From positions 1 through 64,000 of the forward strand of contig JAVSML010019169.1 in the NCBI GenBank assembly GCA_038503035.1: a stretch of DNA of 64,000 nt, in the 5' to 3' direction. Position numbers and translations under genes: made by a program. The notes below the pieces were generated by a model. The model saw only the letters and a program-made list of their open reading frames with translations. It made no database searches and was not told where the DNA came from. Shown piece after piece: positions 42,335 to 52,800 of this stretch. The number at the start of each line of letters is the position of its first letter. Positions within the stretch are counted from its first letter, which is position 1. This DNA comes from Crocodylus rhombifer. Its lineage: Eukaryota; Chordata; Crocodylia; Crocodylidae.

Positions 42335-43322
42335 TGTGGCGGGCCAGTAGGGGGTGCTCCTGCGTTGAGCCGCCCACCTCCCTGCGCCCGCCCACCTTCC
42401 AGGCTCCAAATGCCTCCCTAGGGGCGCCTTATACTTGGCCGACCCCTCTCTTGGAGCACACTCACTAGTCTGGGGGTAACATCGCCACCACCACCCCGAG
42501 AAGGGACTGTCTCAGCCCTGTGTCCTTGGGGAAACACAGGCCTAATAGTCCAACGGGTACTCGACCCGGTACAGGCACTTGGGGCACTTCCCCAAGTCAG
42601 GGGCCAAAAAGTAAAGTCTCCCTTAGTCTCTAAGGGGTCTCTTAGGCATAATTTAGACCCACCCCTCAATAGGTCTCCCACACCAGTCCAAAAGGAGAAC
42701 TTTATTGATTACAAGGGGTAGGGGAAACTAAGGTACAGGACTGAGCAATATCTTAGAAATCCTAGAGAGCAAACAGTGGGGCTGAGGTAGCCTTTTGATC
42801 ACGCATCTGTGTTACTGCCAGCTAGATATCTAACCAGATCTTGAGTAGCTTACTCACAAGCATCTTCCGAAGGCCCCTCTGTAAGCAGGCGGTTTCTAGC
42901 TCATGAGTTTGGGAGAGAGAGCCAACTTTAGATAGTAAAGCTCCTCTGTGTCCCCCGCATGGCTGCTGCCTCACCTCATGGCTGAAGAGAGCCCGAGCCT
43001 CCTCCCCCCCAACTTATACAGCCCCTGGGACCTCATTCACCTGGGCCAGTGGAGGTCAGCCCCAGTTGGCTGTCAGCCAACCAATTTGAAATGCATCACC
43101 AGTTACCGGGCAGATTCCAGCTCCCCAGGTAGATGCCCCTCACCCGGGTGGCTGATGCCAGTCCCGTAGGCAGAGGGAGCAGGTTCCCCCCACCCAGGAC
43201 TGCAGCCAGCTCAGGTGACCTAAAGAGACAGGCTGAGGTGTGACTCCTCTGTGCTGGCCCGTCTAATCACATTGTCACAGGGCAGAGATTTTGGGGAGAA
43301 ACCAAGGTGGCTTTCTGCCACA
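42335..43322 (-). mobile_element. Solo LTR of an endogenous retrovirus (copy 2)
   Basis: About 988 bp, the same family and orientation as 27704-28701, with TG...CA ends. The exact 5-bp target duplication CATGC flanks it (42330-42334 and 43323-43327). On the - strand a TGTATAA element (about 43014-43020, changed from TATATAA in copy 1) precedes AATAAA (42701-42706). The complete target duplication and lack of internal sequence show a solo LTR formed by recombination between the two LTRs of a provirus. Confidence 0.9.
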
Positions 43323-43424
43323 CATGCATGCGTGCATGCATGGCTGCACTCATTTGGGTTGGGGGGTATGTGTTTGTGCATGCACTCATGTATTCACACA
43401 TGCATATGTGTGTGCATATGCACT

Positions 43425-43459
<35 letters not shown>

Positions 43460-43490
43460 ACATGCATACCAACACATGCACTCATGTATA
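43323..43490. repeat. GCAT/GT low-complexity tract with (GT)15
   Basis: The tract alternates CATGCATG-type units, with a pure GT run at 43428-43457 (30 bp). It starts directly at the right end of the solo LTR. Confidence 0.9.
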
Positions 43491-43705
43491 GAATCAGAGA
43501 GGATGAGGGTGGGAAGGGACCTCAGGCGGTCACATCCAGTCCAACCCCCTGGTCAAAGCAGGACCAGCCCCAACTACATCATCCCAGCCAGGGCTTTGTT
43601 GAGCTGGGTCCTCAAAACCTCCAAGGATGGAGACTCCCCCACTTCCCTGGGTAGCCTGGTTCAGCACTTTGCTACCCTCCTCGTGAGAAAGTCGGCTTTA
43701 CTACC
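43488..43705 (-). mobile_element. CR1 3' fragment
   Basis: The sequence 'tagaatcagagaggatgagg', 'gtgggaagggacctcaggcg' and 'catcccagccagggctttgt' is the reverse complement of a CR1 3' end. It is closely related to 56163-56420. Confidence 0.85.
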
Positions 43706-44690
43706 TTCCCGTTGTTTCCTGCTGAAGACACTGCAAAAGATGGGAGTCCCTGTAATATCCGTCACCTGGATAAAGGCACTGTACACCAACGTAAGCAGCA
43801 AGGTCCTGGTCAACGGGTCCCTGAGAGCCCCGATCACGATGGAGTCAGACAGAAACTGGGGCGATGGCAATCCAATAGGGGGGCATGTGGCACTGATGAA
43901 GGTGATGCTCCTGCCACCACAGCTACACACCGCCCTCGTTTCCCCTCCAAACAAGTCGTTTGCAGAATCCGAAGAGCCACCTGTGTTTTCTTTTGGATCT
44001 GCACGTGGGAGAAGGAGGCAAGGGCCGAGCTGTACAAAGCAAAAGGGTTTGGAGGCAGAAGGATGCCGGACGGCCTCCTCTTCCTCTGGGCCAAGAACGC
44101 AAGTCAGGTTTGCAAACTGGCACCAAGGCGGGGAATCCAGAGCAGCCCGCTTTGTGAAGTGTTCTGCAGGCCAGCTGCTGCGACAGTGGCAGGGGCACAT
44201 GGTGACCAACAGGAGCCCATGGGCTATGGTATCTCCATGGTTTTACAAGGTCCCGAAACTCTTCCGGGACAAATACAAGCTGCATGACACTACCTTGGTG
44301 AACACCACAAGATACGGGAGATGGTAAGGGCAAGAGATACCGTATCGCCGGTAGACTTCTTACCTGGTGACAGCTGCTAGGCTGTGTGCAAGCAAATTTT
44401 CCACAAGGACCTGCAGAACGAGCACAGGGACCCAAATTAGCAGGCAGCCCACCGGGCACTCCCTGCGCGGGCATGGAGGAACAGTGCAGGGAAGAGAGGG
44501 GCGTCGAACTGCCCAAGACAGACCTGGCACTGGCAGGCAGAAACTATCCACCACCTCTTCTGGGACTGCCCGTAGCCAGAGAAGTGTGGAAGAAAGTCCA
44601 TGCGCTTCTCCTGGTGGTGACAGCATTCAAAACTGTGACTGGAGAAGTGGTCCTCTATGAGCACTTGACCAAACAAGGGGTGGTATATAC
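43705..44690 (+). mobile_element. L1/Tx1-like LINE ORF2 remnant
   Basis: The frames are broken, but pieces of a LINE ORF2 can be read on the + strand in order. The reverse-transcriptase thumb side comes first (LQKMGVPVISVTWIKALYTN, then SSKVLVNGSLRAPI at 43736-43840). A C-terminal region follows, with WEKEARAELYKAKGFGGRRM near 44010. The conserved tail FWDCPVAREVWKKVHALL is at about 44562-44615. The pattern 'LYxNxxSxVLVNG' with 'FWDCPxAxEVW' is typical of L1/Tx1-clade elements, not CR1. The GVRQG/YADD region is missing, so the copy is internally deleted and dead. Confidence 0.65.
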
Positions 44691-44750
44691 ACACACACAC
44701 ACACACAGTTCTATATACATATTTCTATATATAATATATAGAAATACATA
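44689..44750. repeat. (AC)n and AT-palindromic microsatellite
   Basis: About nine AC units (44689-44706) are followed by an AT-rich palindromic stretch ('ctatatataatatatag'). Confidence 0.9.
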
Positions 44751-45644
44751 TTTTACAACCCCCCCCACCTCCAAAAAAAAAACACCAAATAAGTCTCCAA
44801 GTACCCCCATGTCAGGCAGGAAGCTCGTGCCCGAGCACAGCCACGGTGCCCAGGCCTTGCCATCCATCTTGTGCGTGGAGAACCCTAAATGGGGCCTAGC
44901 CCTGGGTAACCTGCTGAGCCCTGCAAGTGCCAACCCTGGGGAACACCAGCCCCAGCCCCCAACCCATCCCTTGCCCACCTGTGGCCCACCTGGGGGGTCA
45001 AAACAGGTGAGCGTGCCCTAGCACACAGTGCTGGTCAAACCCCAGGGCTTTGGCACTGCAACCCTGCGTGCACCTAATGCGCCCAGGCAGTTCAGGAGCG
45101 CCAGGCTGATGGCTGTACGGACCCACTAGCTCCTGTCCCAAGGGATAATCATCCTCTTTCGAGCTTTTGCCACCAAACGCGAATGCCAGTCATTTTTCTG
45201 CATTGCAACCCAGTGCCAGGGAGCTGGCTGCAGGCAGTGGTCTCCGGCCCATGCATCCCGATCCCCAACAGCTACAGCCAGCAGGAAGCCAACTAGGTCC
45301 CCTCCCAACCCCCGTGTGCCTCCAACCACAGACAGCAGGATGGGACTGGGACTAAATAGGGCTTTAATGCTGCTGATGCTTTGAAGCTGCTCCAGAAAGG
45401 GGGAGAGGATTGGTGCCCTTGGCAGGAGCAGGGTCAGGGTTTCTTGGCAGGCCCCAGGAGAGCTGCCAGCACTTTGGGCAGCCAGGTGGACGGGGAGCAC
45501 TGGGCAGGGCTGGGGAGGCAGTGCTGGGCGGGTGCCAGGTGCGGCTGGACGCTGGGTGTGGGGTGGCAGGCTCAGCCGCGAGACTGGCGCTAGGTGTGCA
45601 GTCAGGTAGGGCTGCTCAGCCCATGAGACCTCTGGCCACTTCAA
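44751..45644. other. Intergenic spacer, no gene recognised
   Basis: The segment contains a poly-C/poly-A stretch at 44758-44785 and GC-rich sequence. A 189-codon open frame on the - strand (45126-45695) has no recognisable domain, no codon-level support and runs into the duplicated segment. Confidence 0.5.
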
Positions 45645-45737
45645 GAAAGGGCCCAGCGAGAGGATCTCCAGGGGCTTTGAGGGTTTGTGGGACAATGCTG
45701 GGGGGGGATGTTAGATGACGACAGGGCCCCTTCCCCT

Positions 45738-46900
45738 GAATCACAGAAGTCGGGTCGGACGGGAACTTGAAGATCTTCAAGTCCGACCCCGCGCCTGGGC
45801 AGGAGAAACATTGGGCTCAAATGACTCCAGCCAGGTAGGCATCAAGCCTCTTCTTAAAGATCCCCAGGGTAGGAGCCAGCACCACTTCCCTTGGAAGTTG
45901 GCTCCAGATCCTAGCCGCCCTGACCGGGAAGTAGTTTTTAGGGATGTCTAATCTAAACCTCCCCTCCAACCACTTGTGGCCGTTATTCCTTGTTATGTGG
46001 GGGGCGCTCAGGGAAACAAGGTCTCTCCCAAACTCTTCTGGTCCCCCCTAGTGAGTTTATAGATGGTCACCAGGTTCCCCCTCAGCCTTCTCTCGTGAAG
46101 GCTGAACAGGTTCAGGTCCTGCAGTCTCTCATTGTAGGATCTGCCCTGTTGTCCCCGGATCATGCGAGTGGCCTCCTCTGGACCCTCCATGCTGTCCACA
46201 TCCCTCCTGAAGTGCAGCGCCCAGAGCTGGACGCAGTACTCCAGCTGCGGCCTGACCAGTGTCACGTAGAGGGGGAGGATCACCTCCCTGGACCTGCTCG
46301 AGATGCATCTGTGGATGCACAACAAAGTGCGGCTGGCCCTGCCAACCGTGGCCTCGCGTTGTCGGCCCATGTTCATCTTGGAGTCAGTAATGACTCCAAA
46401 ATCCCTTTCTGCCTCCGTGCTCTCAAGAAGGGAGTTTCCCATCTTATAAGTGTGCTGCTGGTTACTACTGCCCACGTGCAGCACCCTGCACTTGTCAGTG
46501 TTGAAGCACATCCTGTTTTTGCTAGCCCACCCCTGTAGCCTATCCAGGTCTTGCTACAGTCTTTCCCTCCCTACTAGGGTGCCCACCTCACCCCAAATTT
46601 TGTTATCATCAGTGAATTTAAACAGGTTGCATTTCACCCCGTTGTCCAAATCACTGATAAAGAGATTGAACATCGCAGGCCCCAGGACCGAGCCCTGGGG
46701 GACTCCGCTGCCCACTTCCCCCCAGTCGAATATGACCCATCCACCTCCACCCTCCGAGTGCGACCCTTCAGCCAATCTGCAATCCGTCTGACTGTGTAGG
46801 CATCAATGCCACGGTCGCCCAATTTTTTAATGAGGATGGGGTGGGAGACGGTGTCAAAGGCCTTGCTGAAGTCCAGAAAGATGACGTCCACAGCAAACCG
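45738..46900 (-). mobile_element. CR1 LINE, 5'-truncated, inserted in duplicated segment copy 1
   Basis: The 3' end is at the left ('gtcgggtcggacgggaactt'). Working rightwards, the - strand shows RGDQKSLGETLFP (46010), LEYCVQLWALHFRRDVDSM (46200), CFNTDKCRVLHVG (46500), LGPAMFNLFISDLDNGVKCN (46650) and [20 protein letters not shown] (46860). It is better preserved than the copies in ARRB1. The element is absent at the matching point in copy 2 (about 62320-62336). Confidence 0.9.
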
Positions 46901-47407
46901 TGGATAACCCAGAGACTGGTTTGGGGGTGAGGGGGGAGGATTTCTGGTCAGGATCAGGCCCCTTTGACCTCTCCGCCTCCCCCTCAAACAGCCAGACACA
47001 GGAGCTTAGCGCGGTCCTGGCAGCCTCCAGGTCCTTCTCCTTCTTGTGGAGCTGTCACAAGAGACCACAGTTAATACCTAGGCTCCCAGCAGGCGCTGCC
47101 TGGGGTGGGCACAGCCTGGAGCAGGGAGCTCGTGCCAGCCAGGGAGGTAAAGCCGTGGCCTGGATGGATTCCCCCGCTTCATGGGCACAGGCTGCAGCCA
47201 ACCTGCAGTGCTGCCTGAGGCTGCCCTAGTGTAGACAAGCCCCAGCTGCAGCATCTGAGATGAGTATCTCTGTCCTCTGTTAGGAAACCAGCTCCCTGCT
47301 TCCAGGTCTTCGCATTTTCCCTCCTCAGAGCCTCCGTCCCGTGGTGGGCACCCCCCAGCTTCCTCCTGCCCGGGTGTCCTGGCATACAGCGCACTGGAGC
47401 ACCACGT

Positions 47408-47475
47408 ACCTCGATGAGGATCTTCATCTTGGAGGCCCTTTTCATTGCCACCTCCAGGAGCAGGACGGGTGCAGC
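47408..47475 (-). pseudogene. Exon-like fragment of an unidentified gene (copy 1)
   Basis: On the - strand the block reads (V)LLLEVAMKRASKMKILIE followed by a GTACGT donor. The matching block in copy 2 (62810-62862) has a good acceptor but a damaged donor, while here the donor is intact and the acceptor is damaged. This looks like one ancestral 51-nt exon decaying in two ways. The gene family was not recognised. Confidence 0.4.
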
Positions 47476-47735
47476 AAGTGCGGTAGAAGGTCAGACCCCA
47501 GCCAGCCCCACGGCGGGTGCTCTGCTGTGCCTGGCTCTGGAGGGAGGCTGGCTCACCTCCCCACCCCGCCAGGCACCACGAGCGTCTTTCCTTGCTCGGC
47601 GCGGTGGGACACACAGATCCAGGATCCGGCCCAGCCACAGACAGCCCCACGCCCACAAAAACTTCCCTGCCCCCCAGTCAGCATGATGCAGCCCCCCAAC
47701 CCACCACGATCCCAGCCCGTGGGGCAAGAGGCTTC

Positions 47736-47790
47736 CACTCACCAGCTCCTCCACCACGTGCCTGGAGGTGGAAGCAGAGAAGAGGGTGCA
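47736..47790 (-). other. Exon-like micro-block with strong splice signals (copy 1)
   Basis: On the - strand a long pyrimidine tract ends CACCTCCAG, followed by 19 nt (GCACGTGGTGGAGGAGCTG) and then GTGAGT. Copy 2 has the same arrangement at 63155-63205 with GGACGTGGTGGAGGAAATG. Read in phase with the next block it would give (D/H)VVEE(M/L). It may be a fragment of a gene or a shared repeat. Confidence 0.35.
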
Positions 47791-47856
47791 GAGCATTAGG
47801 ATGCAACCGGAGAAAACCTGTCTCCCAGCCTCCCCATCTCTGGATGCTGGGAAGCC

Positions 47857-49280
47857 TTACAGACCCGGCACAGCCGGGGCCTGCCACTCCAGCCACCACA
47901 GGCCCCTGGCTACGGCCATGGCCAAATGCTGCGGAAGTCCTTGGTGCTGGAGGTACAACGTGGGCCAGTTGCAGGGCCTGCCGGCACCTGGATGCCACAG
48001 CTGTGGGCCTTCCTCCGGCACCCGTGCTGCTGGGGATGGGGACTGGGGTGGGAGCATGAAAGCTGCTCATCGCCATCACATGCAGCTCCAAGGACAGACA
48101 CTCCGGGGACTCCCTGTTCCCACATCCACACCCCACACCAGGCCCCCAAACATACCCACCCCCTCCCACAGCCCCCCCACACACCCCCATGAGTCCCCAC
48201 CCCAACCACCCACCCCCCATATCTCCCCCACATACACCCCTTCCCCGCACACACAGCATACAAGAGTAAAACTGGATGTTGAGCTATGATGCAAGCACCT
48301 CTACATACACTACTCAAACACACAACTCAGGACAAAATATTTTTTCAATAAAATGAAAATAAGTTCTAGGTTGATGATTTTTTTTTTAGTATATTTGTTT
48401 TCTTTCCTAGTTTCAAGGTGGCAGCACCTCCCCTCTCAAAAGGAGTACTTCGGGGAGGGCAAGCAGAGGGATTCCTGGTGGCAGAGGTCAAGGGTTAGGG
48501 GTGGTACTTCCAGTCCCAAGATGGTGACGAGGGGGCTATCAAGGGGTGGGGCTACCCTTGTGGCCCTCGATAGCTCCCCAGAACTCGTCAAGCTGCCCTC
48601 CACCCAAAATTATTGGCCGCCCTGGCCTAGGATCTCTTGAGCATGTATTAACGACCTTTTATAGATATTGGCCACTGCAGTCTGCTTTCCCTGTGGCAGG
48701 CTTGAGTGTGATGTCTTGTGTTGCACAAGGGTTGACTGTAGTTTTATGAAGAGTTTAATTTTGGATATGTCTGGGCTGGTTTGGACAGGGCTGATTTTGA
48801 AGTGAAAATGAAGCTCCAGGGGAGAGCTGCTACAATTGCTTGTCCCGTACCAGGAGAAGTCATGGTGCTTCTGGCTGTGGCATTTGGAGTTCCCCAGAAG
48901 TGCTTATTACTTAGCATTGTGCTTCAACTTCATGTTGCACAGGTAAAGGGCTTAAGGAAATGGGAAGCTATACTACCGCAGACCAAAGGTCCATCTAGCT
49001 CAGCAACCTCTCTCACCCCCCTACACCACCAGACAAAGTCAAGCCTTTTTTCACCTGGGCTGGGTCAGGTCCCCCCACGCAGAACGGGCTGGGTCAGGGC
49101 CCCTTTCTTCCATGGGGCTTGCCGACCCCCTGCTCCTCTTCGCATGGTCAGATGGGGCCTCACCGTCCTGCCCTGGGGACGGATCAAGACCACCAGCTAG
49201 AACTGATCCATAGATGGACTAGGCACTGCCCACCTGACCCGTGAGACCTGGGTAAGCAACACTGCTCTGGAGTAGGTGAT
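47857..49280. other. Intergenic spacer downstream of WDR73
   Basis: The segment holds a C-rich low-complexity tract (48115-48260) and poly(T) (48378-48386). The phrase 'ccgcagaccaaaggtccatc' near 48976 resembles the start of an old CR1 3' region. No gene was recognised, although a block at 48860-48940 ends in a GTAAAG donor-like sequence. Confidence 0.5.
48115..48260. repeat. C-rich low-complexity tract (G-rich on the - strand)
   Basis: Runs of CCCC to CCCCCCC separated by short A/T/CA spacers, for example 'ccccctcccacagccccccc'. The - strand carries many runs of three or more G within short distance, a G-quadruplex pattern. Confidence 0.85.
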
Positions 49281-49283
49281 TTT

Positions 49284-49289
49284 TTTAAT
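49284..49289 (-). terminator. Candidate WDR73 poly(A) signal ATTAAA
   Basis: Read on the - strand this is ATTAAA, about 295 bp after the WDR73 stop codon. No AATAAA lies nearer on that strand. It is a plausible but unproven 3' end. Confidence 0.4.
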
Positions 49290-49582
49290 GTAAAATAACC
49301 GTGATGACCAGCAAGAACATGGAAGGTTTTCAACCTTTGTCTGCAGGGCTGGAAACCAGGAAACAAAACAGCTGCCTGAGAGCGAGTAATGGGCCATGGG
49401 AGAACACACCTGGGATAACAGCTCCCAAAACAACGCCGGATTGACAACAGTAGTCCTTGAACTTGGGATTACTGACCGTGATTGTCAGCCTAAAGCAACC
49501 TTCACAGTTGCCCGTGCAGAGGCAGTCCGAGATCTGTGAAGAGGACTGCAGGAATGGCAGCGAGGTCCTAGGAGAAGGCGTG

Positions 49583-49806
49583 TTAACTGCTGCAAGGATC
49601 CATCCAGTCCCAAACATGAAGGGAGCCATCGCTGGCTGCCGACAGCAGAGTCCTTGGTTTCCACGGATGCCACGTGTGTGCTGTGACCACGGCTCCATTG
49701 CCCGCTCCACTGAAGGCATGTCCTTTGTGAACAAACAGTGGGGTCGCTTCCCGGCTGGAGTCATCCCAGCTCTTTGTGTCATAGACGTGAACAGTCCCGT
49801 CAAAGC
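49583..49806 (-). CDS. WDR73: WDR73 exon 8 (last coding exon)
   Basis: The acceptor is ACCAAG. The exon encodes residues 316-388, starting [15 protein letters not shown] and ending [16 protein letters not shown] (TAA at 49583-49585). It contains the last WD repeat, with the conserved [14 protein letters not shown] and WDW motifs of WDR73. Confidence 0.95.
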
Positions 49807-52800
49807 CTTGGTTAAAAGAAACAACAGAATTGGTACAAAGCCTTGAGCAGGAAGCCCTATGGCCCCTTCAACCAGTTACATCCAGCTCTCGTTCAGTGCC
49901 CTCTCTGGAAAGTCAGGGAAGAAACACACCAGGGCAGACACCTGGTTAGAGGCTTTTGTGCAGCTACCAGAGTCAGGGCTGGTTTTGGCAAGAAGGAAAC
50001 TGCATCCCCGTGAGCAGCGCTGGTGGCAGCTGCTGAGGGGTACTCTGCAATGACCGCTGCCCGACTCCACTGCAAGCCATGACAGGAGCCTGGTCAGCGC
50101 ATGGCCTCAGAGATGCAGACTGCTGTGGGCCCAGGCACTGAGCCAGAGTCAATCGCACTAGACACATGCAGCCTTCCCCTTTCTCCCAATACTCACCTGA
50201 AACAGCAAGGCATCCCTCCAGGGCTGGAGCCCAGGAGACACCCAGGAACTCCGTGTTCTGCCCAGGCACAGGGACTTTGCACGTGGCCCGTTTCAGAGGC
50301 GTTGAGCCACTTCTCAAATCCATCAGCATGAGTTGCCCCCCAGATGAGAAGCAGGCTGCAGTGAGTGCCCCCCCGTCAGGGCTGTGCCCCACGCCCATGC
50401 ACCAGTGCTCTCCTCCCAGGGCTGACGAGACGGGCGCACCCTCCAAAGGACTTGGCGGCTGCCGAATATCCACCAAGCTGAGTCGTCCCTTCATGGAGCA
50501 GACAAGAAACGTGTTGCAGTCCAGGAACTCCAGGCCACCGACCTCGTCGCTGTTGCTAGAGGCTCAGAGAGAAGGAAGAAGCTCAGGACTCAGAGGGAAC
50601 GGCACGGTTTGGAGGCTGCTACTCCAGCCTCTATTTAGGGGCAGGACAAACGAGCGGGCCGGAGCGCGCTCCTCAGCGGGTACTAGGGCCGTCTCCCTGG
50701 AGGCAACTTCATGAATGAGGGGCAAGAGTTTTTCAGCACGACTGATCACAGGGGGCTGGAGACTGCCCTACACCCAACCTTGCAGGGGATCGTTCTGCTG
50801 TCGCTGGGTAACGTCCAGCCCTGGGTGCAGCTCCTGGGGCAAGGCTGAGGCACCGCACAAATCTCGCTTAAGACCTTTGCCCTGACAGGAATGTCACCCA
50901 TGAATCCAAACCCCCAGCTACAGATGGTGCAAAAAGAACCGTGGGGTCGCACACCTTTCACGGCCAACAGTCGAGATGGGAACACGGAGGGGCAAACACA
51001 GACCCTGTGGTGCCGTCCTCTTTTCCCACAGCACCAGGGTCCCACCACATGCTCAGGGTGGCTCCTGAACAGAGGTAACTCCCATTTGCATGGCATGGGG
51101 AAGTAGGACTGGCCCAGGTTCACAAAGGGTATCTAAGTGCCGAATAACAAGTCATTTCAATGGGAGTTTGACACCCAAGGAGGAGGAATCTCAGCATTTA
51201 AAGCATGACCCCCATATGCCACCCGTTCTGAGCACTGATACCCTGCCTTGCCCAACCCCCAGCACAGCAAAGGCAGGCAGCGTTTTGCGGCCAAATACCT
51301 GCTCTGTAGATGCTTCTCTTTGACTCGATCTCTGTAACTTGGACATTGCTGACTCTTGAGCCATGAAGCACCCAGGGGTTCCTAGCAAAAGCAGTTGCAA
51401 TTTTGGCCCAAGATTTCTCACTGGCATTTCCCGCAGGGATGGTACTTATAAAATTAATAACATCTATGAGAGAGAAAAGAGAAGAGCTTTACTACAGTGC
51501 GAGGCCCTCGCTGATCTACCACGCAGACGTGCTTGGTCAGCATGCGGACATACAACCCGACCGACTCCTTGTATGACTCAATTCTCTTCCAAGGCAGAAG
51601 CACCGCGTCTGCCGGACATGCTGTGACAGGCTAGTTAGAAACCCGGCAAGTCCAAGCTGGGAAGTGTCAAGCTAGTGGTCTGCGGTCACTACAAGCAGAA
51701 TAAAATTGATGACACTTCTGAGCCATAGATGCCAAGTGGCTTTACAAAGGCAGATAAAACACCACGACCAGACACAGGGCAGGGGAAGCAACTTGTAATA
51801 GCTGACAACCCACCGAGCCCTTTATCTTGTCCTGCTCACAGCTCTCAGATCTGCACCTGCTAAACGAATGGGCTTCGTGCAAACGCTTGCAAGAGTGACG
51901 GAGCAGCTGCCTGGCGCGAGGCAGGTCCAAGGTGGGAAGTGGGATGAGAATCCCGGTCTCCCGGCCCTCAGGCTGGTGCCACAGCCACCGGGCTCTGCTG
52001 CCTCCCCAGGGGAGGAGCACAAACCCAAGCGTCCAGCCAAGCAGATGCCTGCAGGGCAGGGGACTCGCCCCGCCACCAGTACCAATGAGCAGAAGTCAAC
52101 AGGCTGCAGCTGCAGGAGGAAGTTGGGAACAGATGTCAGGGCCGGCAGCAGGGGAAGGGAGTTCCCAGTTCATGCCTAGCAGAGGCATGGCCATGGCAGC
52201 ATCGCCGTCCGGAGCAGAGTTGCTGTGGCCACAAGCCACCTCCTAGAGCAGGGGCAAGCAAGATGCAGCCTGCAGGCAGGATCTGGCCTGTTGAGGGATT
52301 TTATTCAGCCCATGGTGGGTCCCCTGCGCCTGTGCGGCTCAGGAACAGGGGGCAGCCAAGCCTTGGCGCGTGCAGCCAGTCCCAGGCATGTGACGGTCGC
52401 TGCCAGAGTCAGTCTCCGGGCAGGCTCCGCGGTGGTGGCTCGCTGCCTGGCTGCTGCTGCCAGTCCAACCTGCGCCCACGACCAAGGGTGCTGGCCAGTG
52501 CGGTGAGCTAAGCCGGGCAGAGGGGTTGGGGCCGCAGGTGGGCGGGAAGTGGCACCCAGGACCTGGACAGACGGGCTGAGATCACGGGGCGACGACAGCA
52601 TGGGCCCGAGGCGTGATCCGCTCCCCACGTCCCAGCCTGTGGAACTGGTGCCACCGCAGGGATGTGCGGGTCACGGCTCTGCCTCTGCACGATGACGGAC
52701 CCAGCCCTGGAAACAGCTCACGTAAACTCCTCAAGTAGCCCTGCAGCCCAACTAACTGCCCACCGCTGTCCTAGAGATGGCACGGCCTCCAAGACGCAAC

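Larger units (their letters stand above)
45645..47856. repeat. Duplicated segment, copy 1 (interrupted by a CR1)
   Basis: After removing the CR1 at 45738-46900, about 1 kb aligns in direct orientation with 62228-63285. The left part 'caggggctttgaggg...acaatgctgg...ccccttcccctg' (45670-45738) matches 62240-62320. The right part from 'cccagagactggtttggggg' (46911) to 'gtctcccagcctcccc' (47820-47840) matches 62338-63265. On the - strand both copies share short exon-like blocks (listed separately). The origin of the segment is unknown. Confidence 0.85.

Noticed and set aside
45126..45695. 189-codon open frame on the - strand
   Set aside because: No known domain, and it crosses the boundary of the duplicated segment whose other copy does not continue the frame.
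50555..50557. CTCTAG as the acceptor of WDR73 exon 7
   Set aside because: Using it leaves a phase mismatch with exon 6. The upstream CTCTGAG acceptor after the pyrimidine tract restores the frame.
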